In this document: positions 9,640-18,791 of the stretch, in pieces
Numbering within the stretch: position 1 is the first letter of the stretch
Layout: each line of letters begins with the position of its first letter
NCBI RefSeq assembly: GCF_020911945.1
Contig: NZ_CP087135.1
Coordinates: 1,612,001 to 1,676,000 of the forward strand
Direction: 5' to 3'
From: Flavobacterium galactosidilyticum
Lineage (GTDB): Bacteria; Bacteroidota; Bacteroidia; Flavobacteriales; Flavobacteriaceae
DNA length: 64,000 bases
Made by a program: the position numbers and the translations under genes
Notes under the pieces: generated by a model
Told to the model about the DNA's origin: nothing
The model's database searches: none
The model's input: only the letters and a program-made list of their open reading frames with translations

Positions 9640-10527
9640 ATGAGAAAATACTTATACAGTCTAATACATAAATTAGGTTACAAAATTGAAAACAAGAATA
9701 AAATCAAACAAAACCAAAGAGATTCTTTAAATAAATTTAATGTTAAAGAAAATTTTGATTTATTGTTTAGCGCGAGAAAGTTTGTTTTAGCATTAGACGA
9801 AGCTTATGATAATTTATCTATAGTAAATCACAAGGAAGGCTTTTTAGTTAGTATTTTAAATATGTCTATTTATGTGGAAAGCCCAGAGGAATTTTTTATT
9901 TTGAGTGAGGTTTTTATCGAAAATGATTATAATTTCAAAAGTGAATCTAAAGCTATAATAATTGATATTGGTGCGAATATTGGTATTTCTTCGCTTTTTT
10001 TTTCAAGACTAGCTTATGTTGAGAAAATTTATGCATTTGAGCCTGTCAAAGATACTTTTGATCAGGCAAAATATAACTTCCAAATTAATGAAAAAATTCA
10101 TAAGGTCGAATTGATTAAAAATGTTGGTTTAGGTGATATAGCTAGAAAAGAGATATTTATTTATGATAAATTTATAAAGGGCAATACTGGTGTTCGAGGT
10201 TTACTAAGTCCGAGCTATTCAAATAATAAAAATATTTCTGAAATAGAGGTTGAGATTTGTGATGCTTCTCTTGAAATTTCTAAAATTTTAAATGAGAATG
10301 ATAATAAAAAAATCATTGTAAAAATGGATTGCGAAGGGGCTGAATATGAAATATTTAAGAACTTGGTTGAATCAGGAACAATTAATCAAATAGATATTTT
10401 TATGCTTGAATGGCATGATAAGGGCTCTCAAGTCATTGAAGAAATTTTATCAAAGTCAGGATTTGATTTCTTTTCTAGAAATTTATCTCCTATTTCAGGA
10501 ATTATTTATGCCTTTAAAAAGGTATGA
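9640..10527 (+). CDS. FkbM-family methyltransferase
   Basis: A 295-residue SAM-dependent methyltransferase of the FkbM family, which commonly O-methylates sugars in polysaccharide loci. The SAM-binding motif is [16 protein letters not shown]; downstream blocks IYAFEPV and [15 protein letters not shown] are typical of FkbM. I choose the ATG at 9640 (MRKYLYS) rather than the upstream in-frame codon at 9526, because the latter lies inside the ATPase gene and 9640 follows its stop by seven bases. It overlaps the next gene by four bases (ATGA). Chain-terminating methylation for ABC-dependent export is possible but unproven. Confidence 0.85.
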   Translation: MRKYLYSLIHKLGYKIENKNKIKQNQRDSLNKFNVKENFDLLFSARKFVLALDEAYDNLSIVNHKEGFLVSILNMSIYVESPEEFFILSEVFIENDYNFKSESKAIIIDIGANIGISSLFFSRLAYVEKIYAFEPVKDTFDQAKYNFQINEKIHKVELIKNVGLGDIARKEIFIYDKFIKGNTGVRGLLSPSYSNNKNISEIEVEICDASLEISKILNENDNKKIIVKMDCEGAEYEIFKNLVESGTINQIDIFMLEWHDKGSQVIEEILSKSGFDFFSRNLSPISGIIYAFKKV

Positions 10528-11525
10528 ATTCATTAGTCTCCATAATAATTCCAACGTATAATAGAGCTCATTTGATAAAAGAAACAATTGAAAGTGTTTG
10601 CTTGCAAACTTATTGCAATTGGGAATGTATTATTGTGGACGATGGTTCAACTGATGAAACTTTAAATGTTATTAAGGAATATGAAGTAAAAAATAAAAAA
10701 ATTAAAATTTATTCTCGTCCTACGACCAAAAAAAAAGGAGCAAATAGTTGTAGAAATTATGGTGTTGAAAATTGTCTTGGGGATTATCTTTTGTTCCTTG
10801 ATTCGGATGATATTTTAAAGGAGGATTGTTTAGAAACTAGATTAGGAGTTTTTGAAAAATTTCCATCTTTGGACTTTGCTGTTTTTTCGATGGGGTTAAT
10901 CAAAAACAATAGGTTCGAAAATTATAAATATCCTGATTTGACTGATGCTAGTAGAGAAAAATTGATTGGTCTATTCATAACGGGGCCATTGCCATGGAAT
11001 ATGACAAGACCTTTATGGAAAAAAAACTTTTTTTTAACGCAAACTGGATTTAATGAGGAATTAGATATGTTTGATGATGATGAGTTTAATTTGAGAGTGG
11101 TGTATGATTTTAATGTTAAATTCAAATTTATAGAAAGTACCGATTGTTTTTATAGAATATATGAAGAAAACTCTTTGAAATATAAAGATGAAGTATTTAT
11201 TGAAAAGTTATTCAAAAGCCATTTAGAATTATTAAAGACACTTAATCAATTATTTAATTCTAATGAAAAGATAAAATTTAAAAAAGAATTACAGCAAAAT
11301 TTTCTTGGAATAATGAATGGTTTTTTACTTGACACTCGTTTAAGTAAAAGAGAATATAAATTGAATATTTTATTTTTTTATAGAAATTTCAGATCGTCAT
11401 TACCGTTTAATTTTTTTTTGGGACTAAAATATTTTGCTCTTCAATATCCTTTAGAAAAGAAAGGAAGTTATAGAATAAATAAATTCTTAGATTCAAAAAT
11501 TAATTATTTTATTGAAAAATGTTAA
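10524..11525 (+). CDS. glycosyltransferase family 2 protein
   Basis: A 333-residue GT-A fold glycosyltransferase. The N-terminal strand [14 protein letters not shown], the nucleotide-binding VDDGSTDET and the DxD-type motif LDSDD (about residues 93-97) define family 2. After the catalytic core comes a basic, AT-rich C-terminal part without clear membrane spans. It starts at an ATGA overlap with the methyltransferase and overlaps the next GT2 gene by seven bases. It is a close paralogue of that gene over the first 110 residues, including the unusual KKKGxNSCRNYG block. Donor and acceptor sugars cannot be predicted. Confidence 0.88.
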   Translation: MNSLVSIIIPTYNRAHLIKETIESVCLQTYCNWECIIVDDGSTDETLNVIKEYEVKNKKIKIYSRPTTKKKGANSCRNYGVENCLGDYLLFLDSDDILKEDCLETRLGVFEKFPSLDFAVFSMGLIKNNRFENYKYPDLTDASREKLIGLFITGPLPWNMTRPLWKKNFFLTQTGFNEELDMFDDDEFNLRVVYDFNVKFKFIESTDCFYRIYEENSLKYKDEVFIEKLFKSHLELLKTLNQLFNSNEKIKFKKELQQNFLGIMNGFLLDTRLSKREYKLNILFFYRNFRSSLPFNFFLGLKYFALQYPLEKKGSYRINKFLDSKINYFIEKC

Positions 11526-12454
11526 TCTCCATAATAATACCAACATACAACAGAGCTCATTTAATAGGTGAAACGCTCGATAGTATTCTTACGCAAACGC
11601 ACTCTAATTGGGAATGTATTGTGGTAGATGACAGTAGTACAGATGCTACTGCTGAAGTCATGAGGGAGTATGTTAAAAAAGACAATCGTTTTCAATACCA
11701 CCAAAGACCTGATAATAAAAAAAAAGGCCCCAACTCCTGTAGAAATTATGGTTTTGAAATGAGTAATGGTGAATATATTAAATGGTTTGATAGCGATGAT
11801 GTAATGCTACCTTATTTATTAGAGAAGCAAGTTTTGTCTTTTGCAAAAAATGTAGAAATGAGTGTTTGCAAACTGAGTTATTTTGATTTTGAAAAAAGGA
11901 TTTCAATTAGAGAAAACATAATTTTTTCAAAAAATTTAATTGAAGATTACTTAATTGGAAATGTAACATTTTATATTTCGGGACCACTATGGCAACGAAT
12001 TTTTTTAAAAAAACAAAAGCAATTGTTTGACGAAAGTCTAACGAACTTGGACGATTGGGATTTTAACCTTAGAATGTTTTATCAAAAACCTAATATAACA
12101 TACAGTAATGAGGTTTTGATTTTATATAGAGTACAAGCTGATTCTCTTTCTCAGGAAATTAATAAACTTACTTTTAACGAGATACAATCAGAGTTTGAGG
12201 CGAGAAGAAAACATTTGAAATTATTGAAGATTAATAGGCTTGCAAGTCCAAGTATTTTACAAAATTATATTAAAGATAGATATAAGTTTATTTTGAGAGA
12301 AGCAATGATTATAAAAGATAAAAAAAAATATTATTACTTGAAAATGCTTGTAATCTTACAATTAAAAATGTTCGATTTCAGAGGTTTTTTTAAAACTATA
12401 TATGGCTTTACAGTTTTTAGTCTTTTTAATAAAGGGTATAAATTATTAAAATAA
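11519..12454 (+). CDS. glycosyltransferase family 2 protein (paralogue of preceding gene)
   Basis: A 311-residue GT-A glycosyltransferase. It shares [24 protein letters not shown], the KKKGPNSCRNYG block and a DxD-type motif (FDSDD) with the gene just upstream, so the two arose by tandem duplication and then diverged, mostly after residue 110. The start overlaps the previous gene by seven bases and the stop abuts the next gene. It probably adds one residue to the repeat unit of the polysaccharide; specificity is unknown. Confidence 0.88.
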   Translation: MLISIIIPTYNRAHLIGETLDSILTQTHSNWECIVVDDSSTDATAEVMREYVKKDNRFQYHQRPDNKKKGPNSCRNYGFEMSNGEYIKWFDSDDVMLPYLLEKQVLSFAKNVEMSVCKLSYFDFEKRISIRENIIFSKNLIEDYLIGNVTFYISGPLWQRIFLKKQKQLFDESLTNLDDWDFNLRMFYQKPNITYSNEVLILYRVQADSLSQEINKLTFNEIQSEFEARRKHLKLLKINRLASPSILQNYIKDRYKFILREAMIIKDKKKYYYLKMLVILQLKMFDFRGFFKTIYGFTVFSLFNKGYKLLK

Positions 12455-13591
12455 ATGAAAATTCTTTTTATTTCCATGCCTTCCGTTCATGTAATCCGTT
12501 GGATAGAAAATCTAAAAGATAGTTCATTTGAATTATATTGGTTTGATGTTTTAGGAAGAGGTCGATTAGAAACTTTAGATTCTGTTTGTCAATTTCCGGA
12601 TTGGAAAAAACGAAAAATAGCTACTGTAAAAGGGGAATATTTTTTAAGTAAGAAAGCACCTCGTATTTATAAAAAAATAGTTCCGTTTCTGGAAGTCACT
12701 GCCAATGAAGCGCTAGAAAAAATCATTATAGAAATTCAACCTGATGTTGTTCATAGTTTTGAAATGCAAAGTTGTTCGTACCCTATTTTAAAAACAATGC
12801 AAAAATACCCACACATTCCATGGCTCTATTCGTGTTGGGGTAATGATTTGTATTATTATCAGCAATTTTCAACACACTTAAAAAAAATAAAACAAGTTTT
12901 ACAACGAGTAGATTTTTTGCACACGGATTGCAATAGGGATTTTACTTTAGCCAAAAAAATAGGTTTTCTTGGGAAACATGTTGGTGTGATTCCTGGAGGT
13001 ACGGGATATAAACTAGCGGAATTAGAAAAATGTAAACTGCCCGTTGAGGAAAGAAAAATTATCTTGGTCAAAGGTTATGAAAATGAGTTTGGAAGAGGGC
13101 TAAACATTATAAAAGCTTTACAACAATTAAAGTTAGATTATGAAATTATAGTTTTTGGCTCGCACATAAATGTAATTAATTACATAATAGCTAATCAACT
13201 TGACTTTAAATTTTTTGACAGGCATGGGCTTTCTCATCAAGAATTAATGGGGTTAATGGGTAAATCATTACTATATATCGGTAATAGTATTTCAGATGGA
13301 ATACCCAATACCTTACTTGAAGCACTTATAATGGGTGCATTTCCGATACAATCAAATCCTGGGGGAGCTACTGCCGAAATAGTCGAAAATGGGGTGAATG
13401 GTTTTTTGATTGAAAATCCGGAATCGATTATGGATGTCCAGAATATTATTTTGAAATTTCTATTATCACCCCAGCTTGCAGAAAATGCTGTCAAAATAAA
13501 CAGTAAATTAGCTCAAGACAGATTAGATTATAAGACCAATAGAGTAAAAGTAATTTCAATTTATAATTTGATTAATGAGACTAGGTTTTAA
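12455..13591 (+). CDS. glycosyltransferase family 4-like protein
   Basis: A 378-residue GT-B type glycosyltransferase. The N-terminal domain opens with MKILFISMPSVHVIRW; the C-terminal donor-binding domain contains SDGIPNTLLEALIMGAFPI (about residues 282-300), in which the Glu of the EX7E-like motif is seen, followed by GGATAEIVENGVNGFLI (family 4 signature). The ATG directly follows the upstream stop codon, and the 3' end overlaps the next gene by 17 bases. The substrate is unknown; the fold and family are well supported. Confidence 0.85.
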   Translation: MKILFISMPSVHVIRWIENLKDSSFELYWFDVLGRGRLETLDSVCQFPDWKKRKIATVKGEYFLSKKAPRIYKKIVPFLEVTANEALEKIIIEIQPDVVHSFEMQSCSYPILKTMQKYPHIPWLYSCWGNDLYYYQQFSTHLKKIKQVLQRVDFLHTDCNRDFTLAKKIGFLGKHVGVIPGGTGYKLAELEKCKLPVEERKIILVKGYENEFGRGLNIIKALQQLKLDYEIIVFGSHINVINYIIANQLDFKFFDRHGLSHQELMGLMGKSLLYIGNSISDGIPNTLLEALIMGAFPIQSNPGGATAEIVENGVNGFLIENPESIMDVQNIILKFLLSPQLAENAVKINSKLAQDRLDYKTNRVKVISIYNLINETRF

Positions 13592-14597
13592 TCCACATAA
13601 AGACGAACCTCAGCAAGAATCTGATTGTTTTCATCAGGTTGTTGTTCCTGTTTATATACCTAATGAAGAAGGTTATTTTAAAGATAGTCTTGAAATATTC
13701 AAATTATGTCTTGATTCACTATTTAAAACTATTCATAAAAAAACATACATTACTATTGTAAATAATGGCAGTTGTGATGTAGTTATTGCTTATCTAAATA
13801 AGTTATTTTTAGATGGGGAAATTCAAGAAATTATCAATACCAGTAATATTGGCAAATTAAATGCAATTCTAAAAGGAATTGTGGGGCATGATTTTTCTTT
13901 GGTTACGGTTACAGATGCTGATGTGTTATTCTTACCAAATTGGCAAAAGGCAACTTATGCTGTTTTTGAGGCTTTTCCTAAAACGGGTGTTGTTTGTCCC
14001 ACACCATCTTCAAGATCTTTACGAACTTATACGGCAAATATATATTGGGATTTGTTTTTTTCAAAAAGACTACATTTCTCTAGAGTTGAAAATCGAGATG
14101 CCTTAAAAATGTTTGCTCATAGTGTTGGGAATCCGGCGTTTTATAACGAGATTCAATTACAAAAGTATATGACAGTTACTCATAATGATAGTAAAGCAGT
14201 GGTAGGTGCAGGACATTTTGTGGCAACCTATAGAGCTAGTATTTTTAAAAATAGCAGTATTAAATACTCAAATTATAAACTTGGGGGAGATAGTGAGAGC
14301 AAAATTTTAGATCTACCAGTCGTGAAAAAAGGTTTTTGGCGTTTGTCTACTGCTAATAATTATGCGTATCACATGGGAAATTGTATTGAAGATTGGATGA
14401 TTGAGGAAGTTTCAAAATTAGAAAAACCTGATCAGATTCTTGATTTTAAATTAGAGACGACCCAGTGCAATGCAAAGTGGCTTTATTTTTTTAAAACAAA
14501 ATTATTTGGAAAGTTTATTTTAAATAAAAAAATAATGACGTTTTTTTTAATTTGGAAAGGACTAAGAAAAGAAGACGCCAAAAACTATTTGAAATGA
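13575..14597 (+). CDS. family 2-like glycosyltransferase
   Basis: A 340-residue GT-A type protein. It has a glycosyltransferase strand VVVPVYIPN after a short N-terminal extension, NTSNIGKLNAILKGI (family 2 type acceptor-helix motif) and a metal-binding VTDADVLF (about residues 114-121). The ATG at 13575 overlaps the end of the preceding gene by 17 bases, and the stop shares the ATGA of the following gene. It is more divergent from classic GT2 proteins than the two paralogues upstream. Specificity is unknown. Confidence 0.78.
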   Translation: MRLGFNPHKDEPQQESDCFHQVVVPVYIPNEEGYFKDSLEIFKLCLDSLFKTIHKKTYITIVNNGSCDVVIAYLNKLFLDGEIQEIINTSNIGKLNAILKGIVGHDFSLVTVTDADVLFLPNWQKATYAVFEAFPKTGVVCPTPSSRSLRTYTANIYWDLFFSKRLHFSRVENRDALKMFAHSVGNPAFYNEIQLQKYMTVTHNDSKAVVGAGHFVATYRASIFKNSSIKYSNYKLGGDSESKILDLPVVKKGFWRLSTANNYAYHMGNCIEDWMIEEVSKLEKPDQILDFKLETTQCNAKWLYFFKTKLFGKFILNKKIMTFFLIWKGLRKEDAKNYLK

Positions 14598-15679
14598 TAA
14601 CCATTATTTATCCCTATCGCAACAGAGAATTAGCTAGAATTAAGCGGTCTTTAGATTCATTACAGCATCAAGATAATCTAGATTTCAAAGTGTTATTTGT
14701 AGATTATGGTTCTACTATTCCGTTTGCTGATTCCGTTAAGGACTTAGTTTTGAGTTATAGTTTTGCAACGTATCAGTATAGTTACAGCCTTAACCAACCG
14801 TGGTCAAGGTCTAAAGCCATCAATATTGGTTTAAAAAGGGTTCAAACACCTTATGTATTTATCGCAGATATTGATATTATTTTCCGAAATGATTGTATTG
14901 CTATTCTAAACAATCTAGCCAATTCAGCTAGATGCTATTATTTTAAAGTTGGTTTTTTGAGTGAACCAGAAACTAGTGTGACAAAAAATTTTTCTGAATA
15001 TCAAATTTCATTTTCTAGTGAAATAGGTGCTCAAGGGCTTTCATTATTTCCATTACAACCCGTTAAGGGAATTCATGGATTTGATGAGTTTTTGCATTTC
15101 TGGGGAGCCGAAGATATCGATATTCATAACAGATTGACTAGAACTGGAATTGAAAGCCTCTTTTACAATGATCAAATTTTACTGTTGCACCAATGGCATA
15201 AAAGCTATCGAAAAGGGGAAACGGATGTATTGAAAAAGGAGTTACAATTGAAAGGCGTTGTTCAGTTAAACCACCAACACTTAATTTCCAACCAAAAGAA
15301 AGGGGTAACAATGGCTAATTATAAAACGTGGGGAGAAACCGTTTCAGCAACTACTTTTAACGAATTAAATGATTTTGATACCCACATAGTAATCAATAAT
15401 ACAAAGGAAAGTGTAACTCATTTTTTATTTGTTGAATTGCCACAGTTTCAAAACGGAATTTTATCAGTTTGTTTTAAAGAAGATTCATTTGAAAATTCGA
15501 TTAAATATAAATTAAAAAAAATTGCAGGTAAAAAAGTGCCCAATTATTTTAGTTTAAAAGAAATAAATGACATGTTGTTATTGCACATTATTTCGTTTTA
15601 TCATCAATTGCCATACACTTTTACAATTAGCGATGATTTAAAAAGTATCTGTTTCAAAATAAAAAAGGAATCAGTCTAG
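14594..15679 (+). CDS. capsule-type glycosyltransferase with galactosyltransferase-like C-terminal motif
   Basis: A 361-residue GT-A glycosyltransferase. MITIIYPYRNRE at the start, VDYGST and the metal-binding IADIDIIF (about residues 93-100) form the family 2 core. Later FLHFWGAEDIDIHNRL (about 162-177) resembles the WGxEDxD acceptor-side motif of beta-1,4-galactosyltransferase-like and chondroitin-polymerase-like enzymes. I start at ATG 14594, which makes an ATGA overlap with the upstream stop; a codon at 14552 in the same frame lies inside the previous gene. The C-terminal 120 residues are unrecognised. Confidence 0.8.
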   Translation: MITIIYPYRNRELARIKRSLDSLQHQDNLDFKVLFVDYGSTIPFADSVKDLVLSYSFATYQYSYSLNQPWSRSKAINIGLKRVQTPYVFIADIDIIFRNDCIAILNNLANSARCYYFKVGFLSEPETSVTKNFSEYQISFSSEIGAQGLSLFPLQPVKGIHGFDEFLHFWGAEDIDIHNRLTRTGIESLFYNDQILLLHQWHKSYRKGETDVLKKELQLKGVVQLNHQHLISNQKKGVTMANYKTWGETVSATTFNELNDFDTHIVINNTKESVTHFLFVELPQFQNGILSVCFKEDSFENSIKYKLKKIAGKKVPNYFSLKEINDMLLLHIISFYHQLPYTFTISDDLKSICFKIKKESV

Positions 15680-15706
15680 AAAATACTATTTTTACAAAAA
15701 AAACAA

Positions 15707-16801
15707 ATGCCGAAAGTAATTCTAATATCGCAATTTCCACTTCCTTATGCTCATATAGGTAGCTGGACTGTGATGTATTATAATTATTTGAAAGCAAATC
15801 ATCAAATAGATTATATTATTTGCAAAGAGCCGAAATCACGTATTGACACCGTAAAATACGAGTTTGTTTCGCCTAATACGATTTTAAAAATCAAACAGAA
15901 ATTTTTCAAACAACCGTATCTGGCTTATTTTGATGCTTTAAAAAAAATAGTGAAAAAGAATCAGAAATATATCATTCAGGTTGTTGATAATTTTGGGATT
16001 ATAAAACCATTGCAAGAATTTTTGATGCAAAACGGATTGCGACAAAATAGTCAAATTCAGTTTTTTTACCATGGATTTCCTCCTTTTTATGAAAATTTTG
16101 GAGGAAGATATTTTTTTGAATCTATTGATGAAATGGTGTTACTTACTCATGACAGTTACAAAGCGCATAAAGATTATTACACCGTTTTGCCAACACGATT
16201 TTCTGTATTGCATAATGGAATTGACACTTCAAAATTTAAAAAAGTTACATCCGAACAAAAACAAATTCTAAAGGAGGAAGCAGATTTACAAGATAAAAAA
16301 GTATTTATCTGGTGCTCAAAAGACCTCCCTAAAAAAGGACTAGATTTTATTTTAGATGTGTGGAAAAAGATACACTTACACCATAAAAACACAGTTCTTT
16401 TGGTTGTAGGAGCAACTCGAAGCAGCCCAGTTGATGGCGTTCGTTTTTTGGGTAAAATTCCAAATCAAGAACTTCCTAAGTTGTATCAAATGGCAGATTG
16501 TTATTTGTTTCCCTCTTTATGTCATGAAGGATTTGGTTTAGCTTTATTAGAGGCTTTGCATTCAGGTTGTTATTGTATTGCATCGGCTTTAGGCGGTATC
16601 CCTGAGGTATTGCACTATGGAAAGTTAGGAAAGTTGGTAATCAATCCTCATTTTCAACAGGAATGGGAAGCGGCTATTTTAGAGTTTTTAAATCAAAAAG
16701 AAGATACTGCAATTGTAATCCCAAATTTTTTATATACTACTCAAAGCTGGAATTCAGGTATGAATGCAATTATTGATAATGCAAAAAAAAGGATGCAGTA
16801 A
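15707..16801 (+). CDS. glycosyltransferase family 4 protein
   Basis: A 364-residue GT-B glycosyltransferase. After a divergent N-terminal domain, the sequence carries SVLHNGIDTSKF (about residue 168) and LFPSLCHEGFGLALLEALHSG (quoted in part; about 267-285), with both glutamates of the EX7E retaining-transferase motif, then GGIPEVLHYG. It begins 27 bases after the preceding gene and its stop abuts the cytidylyltransferase start. Donor and acceptor are unknown. Family 4 membership is well supported. Confidence 0.88.
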   Translation: MPKVILISQFPLPYAHIGSWTVMYYNYLKANHQIDYIICKEPKSRIDTVKYEFVSPNTILKIKQKFFKQPYLAYFDALKKIVKKNQKYIIQVVDNFGIIKPLQEFLMQNGLRQNSQIQFFYHGFPPFYENFGGRYFFESIDEMVLLTHDSYKAHKDYYTVLPTRFSVLHNGIDTSKFKKVTSEQKQILKEEADLQDKKVFIWCSKDLPKKGLDFILDVWKKIHLHHKNTVLLVVGATRSSPVDGVRFLGKIPNQELPKLYQMADCYLFPSLCHEGFGLALLEALHSGCYCIASALGGIPEVLHYGKLGKLVINPHFQQEWEAAILEFLNQKEDTAIVIPNFLYTTQSWNSGMNAIIDNAKKRMQ

Positions 16802-17476
16802 ATGAAAAACATAGCTATCATTCCCGCGCGTGGAGGGTCAAAACGCATTCCCGAAAAGAACATACAGTTTTTTGCAGGATTACCTTTATTAGTGCATTCT
16901 ATTATTTATGCACAACAGAATGAAACGCTAATTGATGAAATTTATGTTTCAACAGACGATTCCACTATAAAGGCCACTGCATTAGCTCATGGAGCTAAAG
17001 TCATCGATAGGCCGGCATCACTTTCTGGTGATCTAGAACCAACTATTTCAGCCATGAAACATGTTTTGCAAGTGCTTGATAGCCGCGATGTAGAAAATGT
17101 AGTTTTGCTGCAACCTACAAACCCGTTGCGTCCGCAAAACTTGTTGAACCAGGCTTTTGAGACTTACAACAAATCAAATTGCGATAGTTTATTTACAGTT
17201 TCTAGAAATCATCAAAAATTTGGAAAAATAATAGGACATAAATACCATCCTTTTAATTACAATATAGGACAACGCAGTCAGGATTTAGAGCCTTTGTACT
17301 TTGAAAATGGCTTACTGTATATAACAAAAGCAGATTTGATTTTGAAGGATATTATAATTTCAGAAAATGCCTATCCGCTGGAGGTAGATCATGTTTTTGC
17401 AAAAGTTGATATCGATACCTTTGAAGATTTAGATTATGCAGATTTTATAAATAAGATGGTAAATGACAAAAGATAG
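16802..17476 (+). CDS. acylneuraminate cytidylyltransferase-family CMP-sugar synthase
   Basis: A 224-residue nucleotidyltransferase of the NeuA/PseF/Kdo-type family, which activates nonulosonic (sialic-like) or related acids as CMP-sugars. The N-terminal IIPARGGSKRIPEKN is the diagnostic CTP-binding motif, followed by VSTDDSTI, LLQPTNPLR and a C-terminal VDIDTFEDL metal-site region. It starts on the base after the previous stop and overlaps the acyltransferase gene by 14 bases. No synthase of the NeuB/PseI type is visible in the window, so the precursor must be made elsewhere or the enzyme serves another acid sugar. Confidence 0.88.
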   Translation: MKNIAIIPARGGSKRIPEKNIQFFAGLPLLVHSIIYAQQNETLIDEIYVSTDDSTIKATALAHGAKVIDRPASLSGDLEPTISAMKHVLQVLDSRDVENVVLLQPTNPLRPQNLLNQAFETYNKSNCDSLFTVSRNHQKFGKIIGHKYHPFNYNIGQRSQDLEPLYFENGLLYITKADLILKDIIISENAYPLEVDHVFAKVDIDTFEDLDYADFINKMVNDKR

Positions 17477-18590
17477 TTTGTATTTGCCAAATCTTAACGG
17501 AGTTCGTTGTATTGCTGCTTTTATGGTTATACTGAGTCATATTGAGTTAAATAAGTCATATTTTGGCATTGGTAATACTTTTCATAATGTAAAAGTCTTT
17601 GGGAAACTAGGTGTGACTTTATTTTTTGTTTTAAGTGGTTTTTTGATTACATACTTATTGCTGCATGAAAAAGAAAGATACGGTAAGATTAAAATTAGTT
17701 TTTTTTATTTTAGAAGGATTCTACGAATTTGGCCTCTTTATTACTTTATAGTGCTACTTTCTTTATTCGTATTACCTTATTTCAATCTTTTTAAAATACC
17801 TCATTTTCGTTTGGAATTCGACACAGATATTCAATTTTTTATAACATGTTTCTTATTTGCTTTTTTTCTGCCAAATTTGTTGATTAGTATAAAGTTAATA
17901 CCTTTTGCAACACAAACATGGTCTATCGGGACTGAGGAACAATTTTACGCTATTTGGCCAATAATAATAAATAGGATTAAAAATCTAAAAAAAATGTTTT
18001 TGTTTATAATTTCATTTTATTACATCGTGATTATTTGCATTAATTTATCTTTATTTGATAGTATAAAATACATTGTTTTGATCAGGGAATATTGTAATAT
18101 GCTTCAACTAGATGCATTGACTTTAGGATCTTTGGGAGCTTATAGTTTTTACAAAATTGATAAATCTATTGAATTGATAACAGCTAATGTAAGTTTAATT
18201 TTGTCAATTTTTGTTTTAACAATGGCTTTATTATATGATGTAGAAGTACCTTTTTTTAATTCACTTTTTTATGCTTTGTTGTTTGTAATTTTAATAATTA
18301 ATTTGGTTTACAAAAAAATACTTTTAAGAGTGTTGGAAAATCAGTTTTTTAACTATTTGGGTACTATTTCTTATGGTTTATATATGTATCATCAAATTGC
18401 CATTGTATTATGTATAAATGTGCTTTTGAAGTTTCATATCATGAATGATGTAGCTTTATATGTTTCGTCAATTGTTATCACAGTTTTAATTGCTGGTCTT
18501 TCACATAAATTTTTAGAAAAACCTTTTCTTACCTTGAAGAATAAATGGTCAGTTTTTAATTCCAATATTTTTCCTGAAAATAAGTACTAA
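17463..18590 (+). CDS. acyltransferase family 3 (OafA/NodX-type) membrane protein
   Basis: A 375-residue inner-membrane O-acyltransferase with about ten hydrophobic segments. The N-terminal LNGVRCIAAFMVILSHIEL carries the conserved R and the His of the RxxA...H motif, followed by GVTLFFVLSGFLITYLL and, after the first loop, FRRILRIWPLYYF and TWSIGTEEQFY. These proteins O-acetylate cell-surface sugars from cytoplasmic acetyl-CoA. No SGNH domain is fused at the C terminus. It overlaps the cytidylyltransferase by 14 bases. Assignment to glycan modification follows from its position. Confidence 0.9.
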   Translation: MTKDSLYLPNLNGVRCIAAFMVILSHIELNKSYFGIGNTFHNVKVFGKLGVTLFFVLSGFLITYLLLHEKERYGKIKISFFYFRRILRIWPLYYFIVLLSLFVLPYFNLFKIPHFRLEFDTDIQFFITCFLFAFFLPNLLISIKLIPFATQTWSIGTEEQFYAIWPIIINRIKNLKKMFLFIISFYYIVIICINLSLFDSIKYIVLIREYCNMLQLDALTLGSLGAYSFYKIDKSIELITANVSLILSIFVLTMALLYDVEVPFFNSLFYALLFVILIINLVYKKILLRVLENQFFNYLGTISYGLYMYHQIAIVLCINVLLKFHIMNDVALYVSSIVITVLIAGLSHKFLEKPFLTLKNKWSVFNSNIFPENKY

Positions 18591-18791
18591 TTTTTTGTAA
18601 TTTAGTCTTTTATACCTCAAGCGAATAATACGTTATCAAATTGAATTTTAGTTGTTTGTATAAGTCTTATTTATGGATCAATCTATCTGGATTTCATAAA
18701 GTTTGATGCGAATCGTTTACTTTATTTTTCAACTCCAACTAGAATAACGATATTTGGTCCGTAAATAATCAAAACAGTTTAAATATTTTTA

